Below are positions 21,201 through 34,949 of a stretch of DNA of 40,597 bases, piece by piece (the stretch's first letter is position 1; each line of letters begins with the position of its first letter). The notes under the pieces were generated by a model. That model was given only the letters and a program-made list of their open reading frames with translations. It was not told where the DNA came from and ran no database searches. Source of the DNA: Klebsormidium nitens (lineage: Eukaryota > Streptophyta > Klebsormidiophyceae > Klebsormidiales > Klebsormidiaceae); contig DF237670.1 of assembly GCA_000708835.1 (NCBI GenBank), positions 1 to 40,597 on the forward strand, in the 5' to 3' direction. The position numbers were made by a program, and so were the translations under genes.

Positions 21201-24200
21201 TGATTGAGCATATAACACGGCATTTTAAGGCAGTTTTTCCATGTCACCAAGCGACCGCCTACTCATGGAACAAAAGAGGACCCCTGTGCATCACTGTATG
21301 TTGCAAGACATCGTCGTCTGCATTGCGAAGTGCTTGATCACAGAAACAAACGACAGGCAGCAAAAGTCACTGCGAGCCTGCTAATACAATCTCAGACTAT
21401 CAAGGTTGGACAATTTTAAAAGCCCGTGAAATCGACTCAAAGGTCCTCGCCTCCTGAGGTCGCCGCCACAGCCGAGCACAGCTAAGCCAGCGTTCTTGAC
21501 TCCTTATTCGCAAGCTCTGCTCTGGAAGAATCCAACAGTGTCGCAATTGACGAGGGACGCATTCGCTTACGGAGAACCGCATACAAGAAACGCACACTCT
21601 CCAGCAAATGTATGAAATGATATGATCTTGTAGGCCTACCTGCGTGCCTCAGAGCCCAGAATCTGTTCCCGAGGGATCCACCCATCCTTATTCATGAGGT
21701 CTAGCCAGTGTGCCATCACGTCCAATGTCAAGCGGCGGTCCCATCGGCTGCAAAAGACAGAGTTTAAGCGGTCTCAGAAGTGAGATTGTACGCCTTCTGA
21801 TGTGTTCTTCAATCGGCGCTTCATGAGGCGGGCCGCGGCCACGAAAAGAAGAGTGGTGTTGTTGCGTGAAAAGGTCATTGAGAGTGAAGTATATTGGGCG
21901 CCATCTGAAGCTCTTACTTCGGACACGCTGCAGATCTTGATAACAAGCCGACTAGAGAGACTTCTACGCTTCAACTACGTTCTAAACAACAAAGCAGACG
22001 ACCTTCTACGAGTGGGAGGTCTCAAAACGTCGCGTCTCCGTGTGGACTCTGATACCGGCCTGCCGTATCGGAAACTTTGAACGATCCTGTGCTTGTTTTG
22101 CCCAAGCAAAAGCACAGTTGTCATGACCCCAGAGCACTCTCGAAACATGCAACCATAAAAACTGCTTCCAGAACCGAAGGATGTACGTAACGCCTGAGTC
22201 CTCGAGGCGCCCACCCGATGAGCAGCTGGTGGAAGCCTTCGTCCCAAAGGAAGCCCCGGGGAAAGAAGGAGCGGCTCGGGGTGGCCGTGAAGAGCGCCGC
22301 CGGCCAGTACTTGTAGTACGGCACTTTTAGACGTTCCTGCAAAAGTCAGAAGTGGATATTTGAAAATCTTTTACCTTACTTGTGATTGGGTGAAAAAGCC
22401 GGCCACATCGGCAAGCGGGCTTGGCGTCAAGCCTTTTCTTCTTGTTTGTGGCGCCCGCATCTGAAAACTGGGGTAGTGCTTGAGCTTGACGATGAGCCCT
22501 GATCATCAACCTTAGCAAAGCCACTTAGCAATCGTCTGCCTTCCATTTGATGAGCAAAACAACAGCCAATCATGAAATCTAGTGCACTCCACTGCAGTGG
22601 TTCGTTCCGAACAAAGAAAGAGCCGTACGCTCACTTTTAGGGCGTCCGAAATTGCGATCCTGGACCGCCCGTAGAAGTAGCCCATGCCCCCAAGCATGTT
22701 GCTCAACGCGTGCTTGGCGACCTCGATGTCGCCTTCTGAGGCGCCCTGCAAGAAGGTGGTCGCCATACTGTGAACAGTGTACACAATTGCCTCCCAAAGT
22801 GTGGGCGTGAGGGTGGGCCCCCAACGATTATTGCTTTGCTGACGTACCGGCAAGTACAGTCCACTTGATCGGTCGCCGAGAATCTGGCACCATGGAGTTG
22901 TGTAGGGCATCTGTTAAGGTCGGGCCCGAGTCAGTAAGTCGCCGGCTGGGCTGAGGGAACTTGGTAATGAGAGAGAGGGGATTGGCCCACGTACGATTGA
23001 GGTAACAACAGCTTCCGAGAAAAGCCCGTGGCGCGAAAGATCGGCACAGGAGAGGACAAATCCGAACGTGTTTTGCAAAGTGAATGGAGGACGAGAGAAA
23101 GCCCAAGCTAGAGAGGGCTTCCGGGAATGTGCATCCAAAGTGCCCACTTTCACGTAACCTTTATCAAGTGGTCTTGGATCTCGGATCGAATTGCTGACAT
23201 CAATAAAAGACAGGGAGCGACAAGAGAGAACCTGCAGAAAAACCCAGCAGAAAGAATAAGACCGACACCAAGCGCTGCCAAGCTCGGCATAAGACAGTCG
23301 ACACGTGGAGAAGAGGCAGACAGCAAAGATCAGGAATAAACTCACGTTCTCTCGCAAACGGAACGTTTCTTCGAACCGCTCGTCGAACGCCGCTTCCGCT
23401 TTCTGCAGCCGCTTCGTCAGCCGTTTCTTCCCCGGGATGGATGCGGCTTCCGTTTCCGTTCCGCCGCCTCCGGGAGACGTGAAGAAGAAGTCGACCTCCA
23501 GCGGAACAGTACCCGTGACTTGGAACACCGCCATGTTGGAGCCCGGCTCGATGACGTCATCTAGGATCATCTTGTTCTGGCTGATCACCTGGCCCGAAAA
23601 CAGACAAAGCTGAGGGATATACTGTAGGGATCTGACGTGCAGCATCTTTGACCAAGCCTTTCATTTTAAGGACCCCAGTACCGAGGGGTCACGTAACCTG
23701 CCAGGACTTTCGCAATTTCACCTCTGGCTCTGCATGACTTTGCCAATGATGCGATCTCAAGGTCCGTTTGTTTCTCAATGGGTCCACGTGACGTCCTTAG
23801 CATCGTTGTTTGGTCATTCCCGTGCCATAGGGAAAAATCATACGTTTTCGAAGAAGGAATCAGTCAATTGCAGTGCACGCAAACAACACCTCAATAAATT
23901 CAAGGACTCTGGTAAGTGAGTACAAGACAACAATTCAAGCATATTAATCCACCCATGTCAAAGAACCTACCAAGCGTCTGAGGAAAAAACAGCCTGCCAA
24001 TGGCTGTTCGACAGCCTCCATTAAGAGTCGACGCACGTCACTAAGGTCGCTACTCAAAAAAGCGGATTAAGTCTCCCAGTTCTTGCCACAATAGTCGGTC
24101 AAGGATTCTGTTAAAGCCTATTTCGCAGAAGCTAGGTAAAGAAAGATTGTCAGAATGACCCTGCAAGCCAAGGTCACTTTATCATCCGCAGTCGTTCAAT

Positions 24201-27017
24201 GACGCAAAAAAGAAAGAGCATGAGGGAAAAGCTGGGCGATACAACAGGGAGCCACCCCCGTTTCGGACACAAAACCAGGGCGGTGACTTGTGATTGGCCG
24301 GCTGGAAAACCGCAGACCTCGAGCTCACCTGTTTTCCCACGTTGTCTCTTACGATCTTCGTCAGATCGTCTTCCGGTTTCGCCCTCGCCCCGTGAAAATG
24401 CACTTCCCCATTCGTGTTTTGCCGCGTCCGAAACTCCCAGCGCCCCAGCTGCGCGTGCTTTCCGCTCGCGAAAGGTCGGTCGTGCGATGAAAAGTCGGGG
24501 GAAATTTCGAGGGGAGCTGGCAGCAAGATGCAACGGGGTTCAAGAGCAGTCATCGTGAAAACATTTCAGCGGACGCCCGAGTTCTCCAAAGTCTAGCTTT
24601 GTTGTCGCCGCAAAACTTTAACGTGCTTGATCGACGCAGCAACAGGAGTTCGAAACTTTCAATCCGTGTGTCACCATTGACACGTGGGGTGCTCGCCCAA
24701 GATTGCCAGGTCAAAACGAAAGCGAATCGCTGTGGGCAACGCCATAAGAATGTCTGATTTGGTCGAAGCGGTTCTGTACATCGGTCATGATAAGCGGTCT
24801 CGCGAGCTGAATTGACCATAAGCATGCGGCAGTTGATTCGACCGCGCCAAAATGTGAAAAAGTTGCGACCAAGCTTGTTTATCACGATGGCCGAATGTAT
24901 GTGGCAAACGCGGGGACCTACCTCTAGTCTGTATTGTACTTCATAGATTTGAAGCAACTGCTCTTTTCTGGACGAGCTTTGCTTACCTTAATTTGAACCC
25001 CTTTCTTCTTGCCCAATGGTTTCGTTTGCCCGGAGGAGTGTCGGACCGGGACGCCAACCAACCGTCTAGCGAAACTGTCTAGCAAAAACTGACGCAAATG
25101 CATCTTTTGGCTTGTCTACACAGACGAATACCAGGAAATCGATCTGAGCAGACACTGGGGGAAAGACGGGCGAACAGCTGGGATAGCAAGTTTGTCGGCT
25201 CATACCTTCTGTTTCGTCCATTATGTAGAATAAGAACGACCCTTGATTGAAATGCGACTGCTCTCCCCGGATGTCAATGTAGTCCTTGTTCCGATCATAA
25301 GTCACTCGGACGGCCCACTCGCCAAAGGCACCGCGGTCTTCTGGATCCTTCATGAATGACGTCGTGATGAGGTAGCCCTCGTCTAGCAGCTCCTGTCAGA
25401 AGAAAAAGGGCATGTCTGATGGTCATTTTGGTTTTTCAATAACCGTTTTTCTGTAATTTCGTTTGCGCCCTCCCTCTGACTACTCTCCTTACAGCCTGTC
25501 CCGTTTTCCAAGTAGCCACGGTCAAATCACCAACCCCATTTTCTCTTTGCTTATGGAGATTCGTTATATTGGTTTGCAGGTCACGTCCAAGCCGCATTCT
25601 TTGCTCCTCTTCTTGTCTCTCTTTATGGACTTTGTTGAGAATCTACTTTCCAGTGTAGCCTGATCAGGATGCCAAAACAACTTCGCATCAATCTTGCTCT
25701 CACAAGCTACCTTGACACCAAGAACCACCGATTGAATTTTTGACCAGACTCCCACAAGTCTATTCCAGTCATTGACTCCAAAGCCTACTCAAAGAGCCCT
25801 CGACTTCGTTTTCAGATTATTCTTTTGAGATCTTGGGGATGGGCAGACCAGGACAACATCAAATAATGTGTCAAAGCTCAAGAAGGGGGCAGACCAGAGC
25901 GCAGGGCATACCTGGCGACCAAATCTCACACCGTCATGGCGGAGCCAGCCGTAACCTGACATCTCGTCAGAGTCTTCGCATTCGTGCCGGGTCCGGTACA
26001 TCTGTTTCGAGATCCCCAACCACATCAAGCCCGCGATGATAGACTTGGGAACCCTGCAGAATTGGGACTGAAATTCCTTTGCGCCACTTCTGTTATCTGA
26101 CTTATGTCATTGGCGCCACAGCCTTGAACCTGTGCGCCAGAAGCTTCAATCCAGCTTAAGGACCTGGTGAAGATCTGGTGCATGACTGAGAAAAGGAGTA
26201 AGCAAGTACTTGTACTTGAAGTGGTTTGCTTTTTGAGTCAATGCTGAGGTGCTTTCAAGGATTCGCCTTACTGGATGTAGAGAACTTTTTGTAAGACAGA
26301 TTGGTATACCAGGCGTACAGCGTCGTGATTTGACATTCCTCTGGAGACCTCAAGATTGAGACCTGTTTGGGGAAGAAAGTGAGGCAGCATGAATGCCAAG
26401 GGTGGTTACTCTGACAATCCCGCTGGTATGCATACCTATGCTTTGGCTATGACATATCATGAGGTTTCAATGACCGCCTTGCAGGTCGAAAGCTGAGTTT
26501 TGGAACAAATGCTGTCACATGCGCCAGGTGGTGGCAAGATGTCTTGGCAGCTTTGTGTTCAGAACTGATAGTCCTCAAGAAGTCGGCGCCCTTGAACAAT
26601 GAGAAGACCAGTGTCCTCAAAGGAACATACTGAAGGATGACTGTAGAATGATGGGGCCGTGCAGAGTAAGGAATGCATGCCAGATCACACTGCCGCAACT
26701 TTCCCCTTTTCCATGTGTTGAACTAACCTTGCACGAATGCCAAGATACATTCCAGGCCTGTACGTCCCCCACAACATTTCGTCCTTGTACCCCTCCTGGA
26801 AGTAGTCCAGTTCCGTAACCTTGGGAGATTGCAGCGGCGCCACCGATCGCTTCAACGCCCTCACTTCAGCATCTTCAGTAAAGAGCTGAAAACTGAAGGC
26901 TGCCATCACAGCAAGTCCAGCCACCAATGCATACTTGAGAAATCCTGTCATTGCTGAGGCGTCCGCAGTTTGCTTCTTGCGGTCCCTGGGGGGGAGGCGC
27001 TTGCTACTCTTCCCCAT
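15206..27017 (-). CDS. GCS1: Mannosyl-oligosaccharide glucosidase (alpha-glucosidase I, GH63)
   Basis: ER enzyme removing the outermost alpha-1,2 glucose from Glc3Man9GlcNAc2. Eighteen exons join in phase: 27017-26728, 26053-25912, 25392-25206, 24516-24329, 23588-23346, 22745-22635, 22336-22215, 21747-21640, 21071-20998, 20553-20401, 20085-20018, 19618-19478, 19242-19192, 18362-18150, 17308-17217, 16462-16353, 15718-15655, 15344-15206. The product has 831 residues, close to animal and fungal homologues. A basic cytosolic tail and one membrane helix (about 26-46) give type II topology. Family blocks: [24 protein letters not shown] (411-425), [11 protein letters not shown] (567-577), [10 protein letters not shown] (739-748) and YIWEQY (797-802). 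From family structures Asp569 or Asp570 should be the acid and Glu800 the base. An in-frame ATG 102 nt upstream (27119) exists; I chose 27017 because it puts the helix near the N-terminus. Exon 14 is flanked by partial copies of itself. Confidence 0.95.
15900..16290 (-). repeat. Dispersed repeat inside glucosidase intron 16, inverted copy
   Basis: Read on the minus strand, this segment resembles 35245-35450. It has the G-rich core (complement of CCACCCTAAACACC, 16261-16274), then the pair of TTATTATC words, then CTTTCTTGAG, then a shared stretch around GAGCGCC. The CTCAAGAAAGATAATAAG end (16175-16192) is followed by a second GATAATAAGC at 16203-16212, so this end is doubled, as in the 35-kb copy. 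The opposite terminal repeat was not found. It sits between exons 16 and 17 and must be removed with the intron. Confidence 0.6.
17612..18066 (-). repeat. Three tandem copies of the 3' half of glucosidase exon 14 with donor site
   Basis: Downstream of exon 14 (true donor after 18150) the last 50-75 bases of that exon recur three times, each followed by a GT donor and a similar intron start: ends at 17985, 17798 and 17628. Translated in the exon frame they read [20 protein letters not shown] and a weaker [10 protein letters not shown], against [10 protein letters not shown] in the real exon. Spacing is 165, 187 and 170 bases. The first copy has one extra base before its GT. TGACGTCA follows each donor in all four cases. 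None is preceded by its own 3' splice site and 5' half, so they are fragments and not whole extra exons. Confidence 0.92.
18415..18822 (-). repeat. Three tandem copies of the 5' half of glucosidase exon 14 with acceptor site
   Basis: Upstream of exon 14 (true start 18362) the first 70 or so bases of the exon, together with the polypyrimidine tract and CAG, recur at starts 18489, 18642 and 18814 (spacing 127, 153 and 172). Each translates at first as LHLD-(E/V)-KSG-(K/N)-YYD. The copy nearest the exon remains in frame through [10 protein letters not shown]. The two farther copies each have a one-base deletion after YYD that shifts the frame. None continues into the second half of the exon. A splice to a wrong acceptor would yield a truncated or shifted product unless a further donor is used. 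Confidence 0.93.
24650..26183 (-). repeat. Parent copy of the 1.5-kb segmental duplication
   Basis: This part of the glucosidase gene (intron 3 end to intron 1 start, with exons 2 and 3 intact) is the source of 2305-3837. Homology begins at a TCGAA word (24650) and ends at GGTGCAT (26183). Exons here have the lengths needed to keep the gene in frame (142 and 187 nt). The longest open frame inside intron 2 (25755-25564) is shared by both copies, but alignment to the family shows exon 2 joining exon 3 directly, so I regard it as intronic. Confidence 0.92.
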
Positions 27018-28341
27018 GATCGTTCTGCTCGATTCGTTTTGCCAACTAGCGATGGCACAGAGTGGTGGAGAAAAAGGCTTGCGCCGATTGCAAGGAAAGT
27101 GGATCAGAGAGAGGGCCACATCGAATGCTGGTGAAGCTGATCACAAGCGCTCTGCAAGTGACTAATGGCATCACTCGAAGACCCTAGCAACTCTCAATGT
27201 GGACCTTCCATGGAACCGCTGGCAACGTCAGACTTTACTGAGAAGCGGCCCACTCCACAAACCAACGAACAACTTCCACAATTCAACACCTCGTGGCGAC
27301 CTGCCACTTCAACCATCAAAAGGACCAGAACTCCCTGCCCGCCAAACTCAATACGAATTGCATACCTATATTGAACATCTTCATGCAGTGCGCCATCACC
27401 TCTGGTTTGCCATTCGATAGCGCAGCTCGTTTATAGATTTATCTATAACGAAGCTGTCGGAATGGTCGCCGACCTTGAAATGGGAGAAGGCAAATTTTTA
27501 TCCGTCGAGACAAAATTGCTACGGAGCGGCCGTGCCGAAAATCGACAGCCTGAAGTTCGATGAGGCAAAAAAAAATTGTCGTGTAGTGCCTCCAACTCTT
27601 TATTTATCCAAACGACGACAAAAATCTCAGACGGTTGAAAAACTCATCGTACGCCTTCCATGTGGAGCCTGCCCGAATCAGATACAGCGTATTTTAGTTT
27701 CCCGGCAAAATTGTGACCGGTTGAGCGCGAAGATTGCGGCGGCAGCACGAACGCCGACGAACCTGCTCCCGGTCACGTCCGCAGTTTTCGGTGCCACATT
27801 TTGCCCCAAGAAAATGGATAAGCGGCCGGGGATTTTTGCCCACGCGCGCACAGCGGCACTGCCTCAGGCTGAGTCGACCTACTTCCAATGTGCGATCGGA
27901 CGGTCAGCGGTTGATTGGGAATATTGCAACTGCATCCGTCCGATGAGGTCAGAGAGCACCTAATGCAGTCAGCACCGTCCGATGCACCTGGTCTAAGATT
28001 ATTGTCAAACTGGACTTAGGGGGATAGGGGACAAGCCAATCTTCCACCCCTAATCTGAAAACAATCTATATATCATCTTATAAAAGGTTGTCATAAGGCT
28101 TAGCAATAATACGGTACTGTCACAATGAAGTAAAATATGCCTTGCGTTGGAGCTTGGCCCCATTGTAGACCAGCCGGGGTCAACATATTGCGTTCATATA
28201 ATATTCATATTCGGAGAAGCACATCCTATAAACGAGCTCCTAAACGGCGTCCCGCCGTTTCTCTTTTTTGATGCCAATGATGGACGAAGGAGCTCTGAGT
28301 CTAACCACCACATTGCAAGCGACTCGTATTAAGGATAAAGT
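27018..28341. other. Divergent intergenic region between glucosidase and NAT9
   Basis: This region should carry the promoters of both genes. A plus-strand frame of 162 codons (27475-27963) is open and overlaps two other open frames, which points to a stop-poor stretch and not necessarily a gene; no domain was recognised. An A-run near 27569-27577 lies in it. I saw no convincing TATA box or tRNA. Confidence 0.4.
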
Positions 28342-28518
28342 TTGATACCTATAAGGATCTAAGAGCTATAAGTCAAGCCCGGCGAACGGGTGGGGTTGGT
28401 ATGGTGGTTAGGGTGGGTTCGGGTGCGGAGCGCGTCACGTTTGTAGGTTAGGGTTTTTAGTTAGGTTGTTGCCCCGGGTACTTCCTTATAGGTATTGGAT
28501 CCTTATAGGTATTAAAGT
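28342..28518 (+). mobile_element. MITE-like element with terminal inverted repeats
   Basis: A perfect 15-bp inverted repeat, ATACCTATAAGGATC (28345-28359) and its complement (28498-28512), bounds a segment with the G-rich core GGTGGTTAGGGTGGG (28403-28417). The right end has a second copy of the terminal word in direct orientation (CCTTATAGGTATT, 28484-28496), so it is single on the left and doubled on the right. The same plan occurs at 35194-35364 with a different terminal sequence. There is no coding capacity. It lies about 310 bases upstream of the NAT9 start codon. Target-site duplication not identified. Confidence 0.65.
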
Positions 28519-28794
28519 TGACGGTATCAGCCACTCTAATCGTGAAAACAATGCATGAGCGACACGTTATGACACTTCTCAAGAAAACCTGCCGTAACTC
28601 CACCTCCGGAAAAGGTTTGTGTCCGAACTCGGAGGCCCCCGTGTAAGTGGGCATTGCAGCTGATTGTTCAGTGAAACAAATGAAGTGCCCTCGACTCTCG
28701 AGTCTTGAAGTCGGGTCTTGCACACCACCACTTCATCTTTTGTTGCTCTGCAGGACGCATGAGGCGCAGCAACAATGATGGCGCCCAAGTCTGA

Positions 28795-32654
<3,860 letters not shown>

Positions 32655-34949
32655 CCTGAGTCTCGCAACTGCGCGGTATTGCTTAGGGCCATTTTGCGGG
32701 TATGCAATTGGTATTGCAAGGCAGTTGGCTTCCAATTGTTGTAATGTAGGACTACCAAACAGGCAGGCTTCGAGATGTGAAGCACTATGATGCCCCGTGT
32801 GAACCTCGAAAACAATAGATACACTGATAGCTGCTGCTAGTTGATTGGATTATGCGAAATGTTGCCTGCAGAATGAAATTCGAGAGTGCTGTCGTGATTG
32901 AATATTGTATGGAACTTACGCGACTCTACTCATGGTACCGTCGGTGCCTTGTGTAGAGGGTCCGGGTGACTATTGATGGGGTGCCTCATTCCATAGCACA
33001 AGCTGCTGGTACAGTTGAAGCAGCATGTCAAGTACTACCACCCTAAGAGTACGGAATCAGTCGAACTTACATCCATGTCATTGGCTGAGGGCGGCCCTAG
33101 CTAGCATATCGACGGGCTAGCTATGTCATGCCAGTATGGATCGAGTCCTAATGGAGTCGAGGCCGATGCGAAACAAGCCATGCTGTCAAAAAAATGTATT
33201 GCAACAAACAAACAATCAGGGATGTCTGCAACTTATGCACCTTATGATTGCAAGCTCTGTGTTGATGCGTCGCAGCGTATGATTACATGCCCCAGCGTTT
33301 ATGTCGTTGTGCAAATACAAGAGCAGCCGTGTGCTGCTCAGGAACCTTATGCTTCGGCACTGGATGAAGATAGGGCAAACAGGTACTGGCACCGGCGCCA
33401 TAGCGCACCCTCTGAGAGTCCCTATAACCAGCAACTTACAAAAGGTTGCAGTAGCAACCTTGCAGTCCAATTAAGATGAGCCCGCAGGTAACTAGACTGG
33501 GCTCAGAACTGTCCGGTTATATGCCTATATGCTCAACATGCAGACCATACGCTATGGGCTCGACTCAGGACCCGCCTAGAGCTCATCGAGCATGACAGCT
33601 AGCTCACCTGGCTCGCAAGCTAAGTTCTATAAATGGCGCCGCGGGCCGGATGGTCCCGGCGACGGCGGGCCTGGCTGCACGGCCGGCTTTCAGCAATGCA
33701 CTGGGCCGCGCCGCGCCACATGACGCAATCTAGCGCCGAATGTAAGGAGCTTTTTGCACTAACATGCGACCGTCAAAGATATTGCTGCATCAGTCAGTGC
33801 ACCGTCGCGTCTGGCTCGCATTCCCAGAGATGGATTGGGTTTGGCATGGGCTAGCTGCGCAGCAACGTCCGTCTGCCTTGTCATGTTGCCGATTAGATGA
33901 TCTGGGTTCGCCAGGCTGCGTGGCCGCTAACAGAGATAACCAGACTATTGAGCGCGGCGGCGGACATCGGCGTCTTCAAAAGAACAGGCGCGATCAACAT
34001 AGTCCGTCATGCCCCCATCGCCACTGAAGACCAACCGCCTACGGCAATGAAAGTGTGGGCGCGGCAACGTACAAGTGAGCGGCACGCGGCGCAGCGCATG
34101 GCCCGCCCGCCCGCACCCAACCGGGTACATCCTGAGCCTGTTCAGATTTTTCTGCGGAAGCCGACGCCAATCTACTCTTGCCAGTACAGGGAGACGACTT
34201 TGGTCTCAATCGAAGGTACAATTGAAAGATCGCCTCGAGGCAGATGGTCCGGTTCAATATCGACCACCAGTTAACTTCGCCTCTCTTCGATCGCGCACTA
34301 CGTCGTTTCCAGACAGTATCACACTTCTGAAACTGTGCATGGGGTTACGTGATCAACGGCCCGATGCACAACACGCGTCAAATTCATATGGGGCAACATT
34401 ATTGGCCCGTTAATTCCAAGCAAATGCTTCTCACCTACAAACTATACAGTGATATGTCCGCTCATTACTGATGCTGACTCTCGACATCCTATCACCTTTG
34501 ATGGAACAATCGTGTTTGCCGAAACTGAACTCACAGGGGATTTTTACATGAAGATAATCGTCAACTTAAAGGCCCTTTTCACTTGGTACACTGGGCCAGC
34601 TACTACTCAAAAACGTCCTGCTGGACACTTGGAGAAGTAGAGTTTTACCGCGGATTCGCTGGTCTTTCGACCGCTTTGAAGCCGCAATCAGACTCCAACC
34701 GCTGGTCAACTCTGTCGACGACAAAACTTTGCTCTGACATCAATTTAGCGCCCAATCTCACACCATCGGATAGTTACTCTTCCTAGCGCTCAAAGACTCT
34801 CGAGCAACAACCAAGACAGGTAGAAAACATTGTTCAAGATATCAAAGCCACCGCACAAGTTTTTGCGCCGTGAACTCCCCTATCTAAGATTACTGATAGA
34901 GGGACATAAATTACTGCTCCCGGTTCTCAACACAGACCGAGTATAACTC
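32655..34949. other. Intergenic region with no recognised gene
   Basis: This holds the NAT9 3' UTR and the 3' flank of the Cache gene. Plus-strand open frames at 33123-33479, 33897-34274 and 34449-34640 have no recognised domains; the last has a fairly protein-like composition but is only 63 codons. A GC-rich patch lies near 33630-33720. No repeats with clear ends were seen. Confidence 0.45.

Noticed and set aside
22914-23645. 243-codon minus-strand open frame as a single exon
   Set aside because: Only 23588-23346 matches the glucosidase family and has correct splice sites; the rest is intron read-through.
25564-25755. Minus-strand open frame in glucosidase intron 2, conserved in the duplicate at 3216-3398
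   Set aside because: Exons 2 and 3 join directly in phase and match the family without it. The similarity between copies is explained by recent duplication; base changes between copies alter amino acids freely.
28400-28460. Telomere-like TTAGGG repeats
   Set aside because: TTAGGG words occur singly within the dispersed repeat core and not as a tandem array.
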